From Ramlibacter sp. (GTDB lineage Bacteria > Pseudomonadota > Gammaproteobacteria > Burkholderiales > Burkholderiaceae_C): a DNA stretch of 9,291 nt. Below the pieces are notes generated by a model that saw only the letters and a list, made by a program, of their open reading frames with translations, had not been told where the DNA came from and did not search any database. Shown here piece after piece: positions 7,529-9,291 of this stretch; within the stretch, counting starts at the first letter, position 1, and each line of letters opens with the position of its first letter. Location of the stretch: positions 1 to 9,291 of the forward strand of contig JAMPXR010000073.1 in NCBI GenBank assembly GCA_023701085.1. Reading direction: 5' to 3'. The position numbers and the translations under genes were made by a program.

Positions 7529-7530
7529 TC

Positions 7531-9291
<1,761 letters not shown>

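Overview
The window is about 67% GC (estimated by eye) and every supported gene lies on the minus strand, so transcription runs from high to low coordinates. Gene content, gene order (mlaF-mlaE-mlaD-mlaA-mlaC-mlaB followed by an ABC-2 exporter) and protein sequences point to a betaproteobacterium of the order Burkholderiales. A palindromic repeat between gltB and gltD resembles repeats I recall from Comamonadaceae (Variovorax, Acidovorax, Ramlibacter and relatives). Family level is an inference, and I cannot name a genus.

Layout in transcription order. (1) 9291-7531: the C-terminal part of gltB, the large subunit of NADPH-dependent glutamate synthase, cut by the window edge. (2) 7530-7412: a 119-bp gap largely filled by a compound palindromic repeat. 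(3) 7411-5945: gltD, the small subunit. (4) 5944-5846: a 99-bp gap with an AT-richer patch and a strong hairpin next to the mlaF start. (5) 5845-1764: a complete Mla phospholipid-transport operon, mlaF (ATPase), mlaE (permease), mlaD (MCE substrate-binding protein), mlaA (outer-membrane lipoprotein), mlaC (periplasmic carrier) and mlaB (STAS regulator). (6) 1705 to the left edge: a second, unrelated ABC transporter, a YadG-like ATPase and a YadH-like ABC-2 permease, the permease lacking only its last residues. By analogy with other Burkholderiales, bolA, murA and his genes may follow outside the window.

How the genes work together. GltB and GltD form the enzyme that makes two glutamates from glutamine and 2-oxoglutarate. 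MlaFEDB form the inner-membrane complex, MlaC is the periplasmic shuttle, and MlaA sits in the outer membrane; together they keep phospholipids out of the outer leaflet. The ABC-2 pair lies only 58 bp after mlaB and is probably co-transcribed, but its substrate is unknown.

I see no wholly new system. What deserves a second look is at the gene junctions. The transport genes fall into four pairs joined by ATGA stop/start overlaps (mlaF/mlaE through a possible 19-codon bridging ORF, mlaD/mlaA, mlaC/mlaB, ATPase/permease), and the pairs are separated by gaps or start regions holding inverted repeats. The most striking is a perfect 11-bp inverted repeat whose loop holds the start codon of the second ABC ATPase. 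No tRNA, rRNA, CRISPR array, insertion sequence or frameshift was seen.
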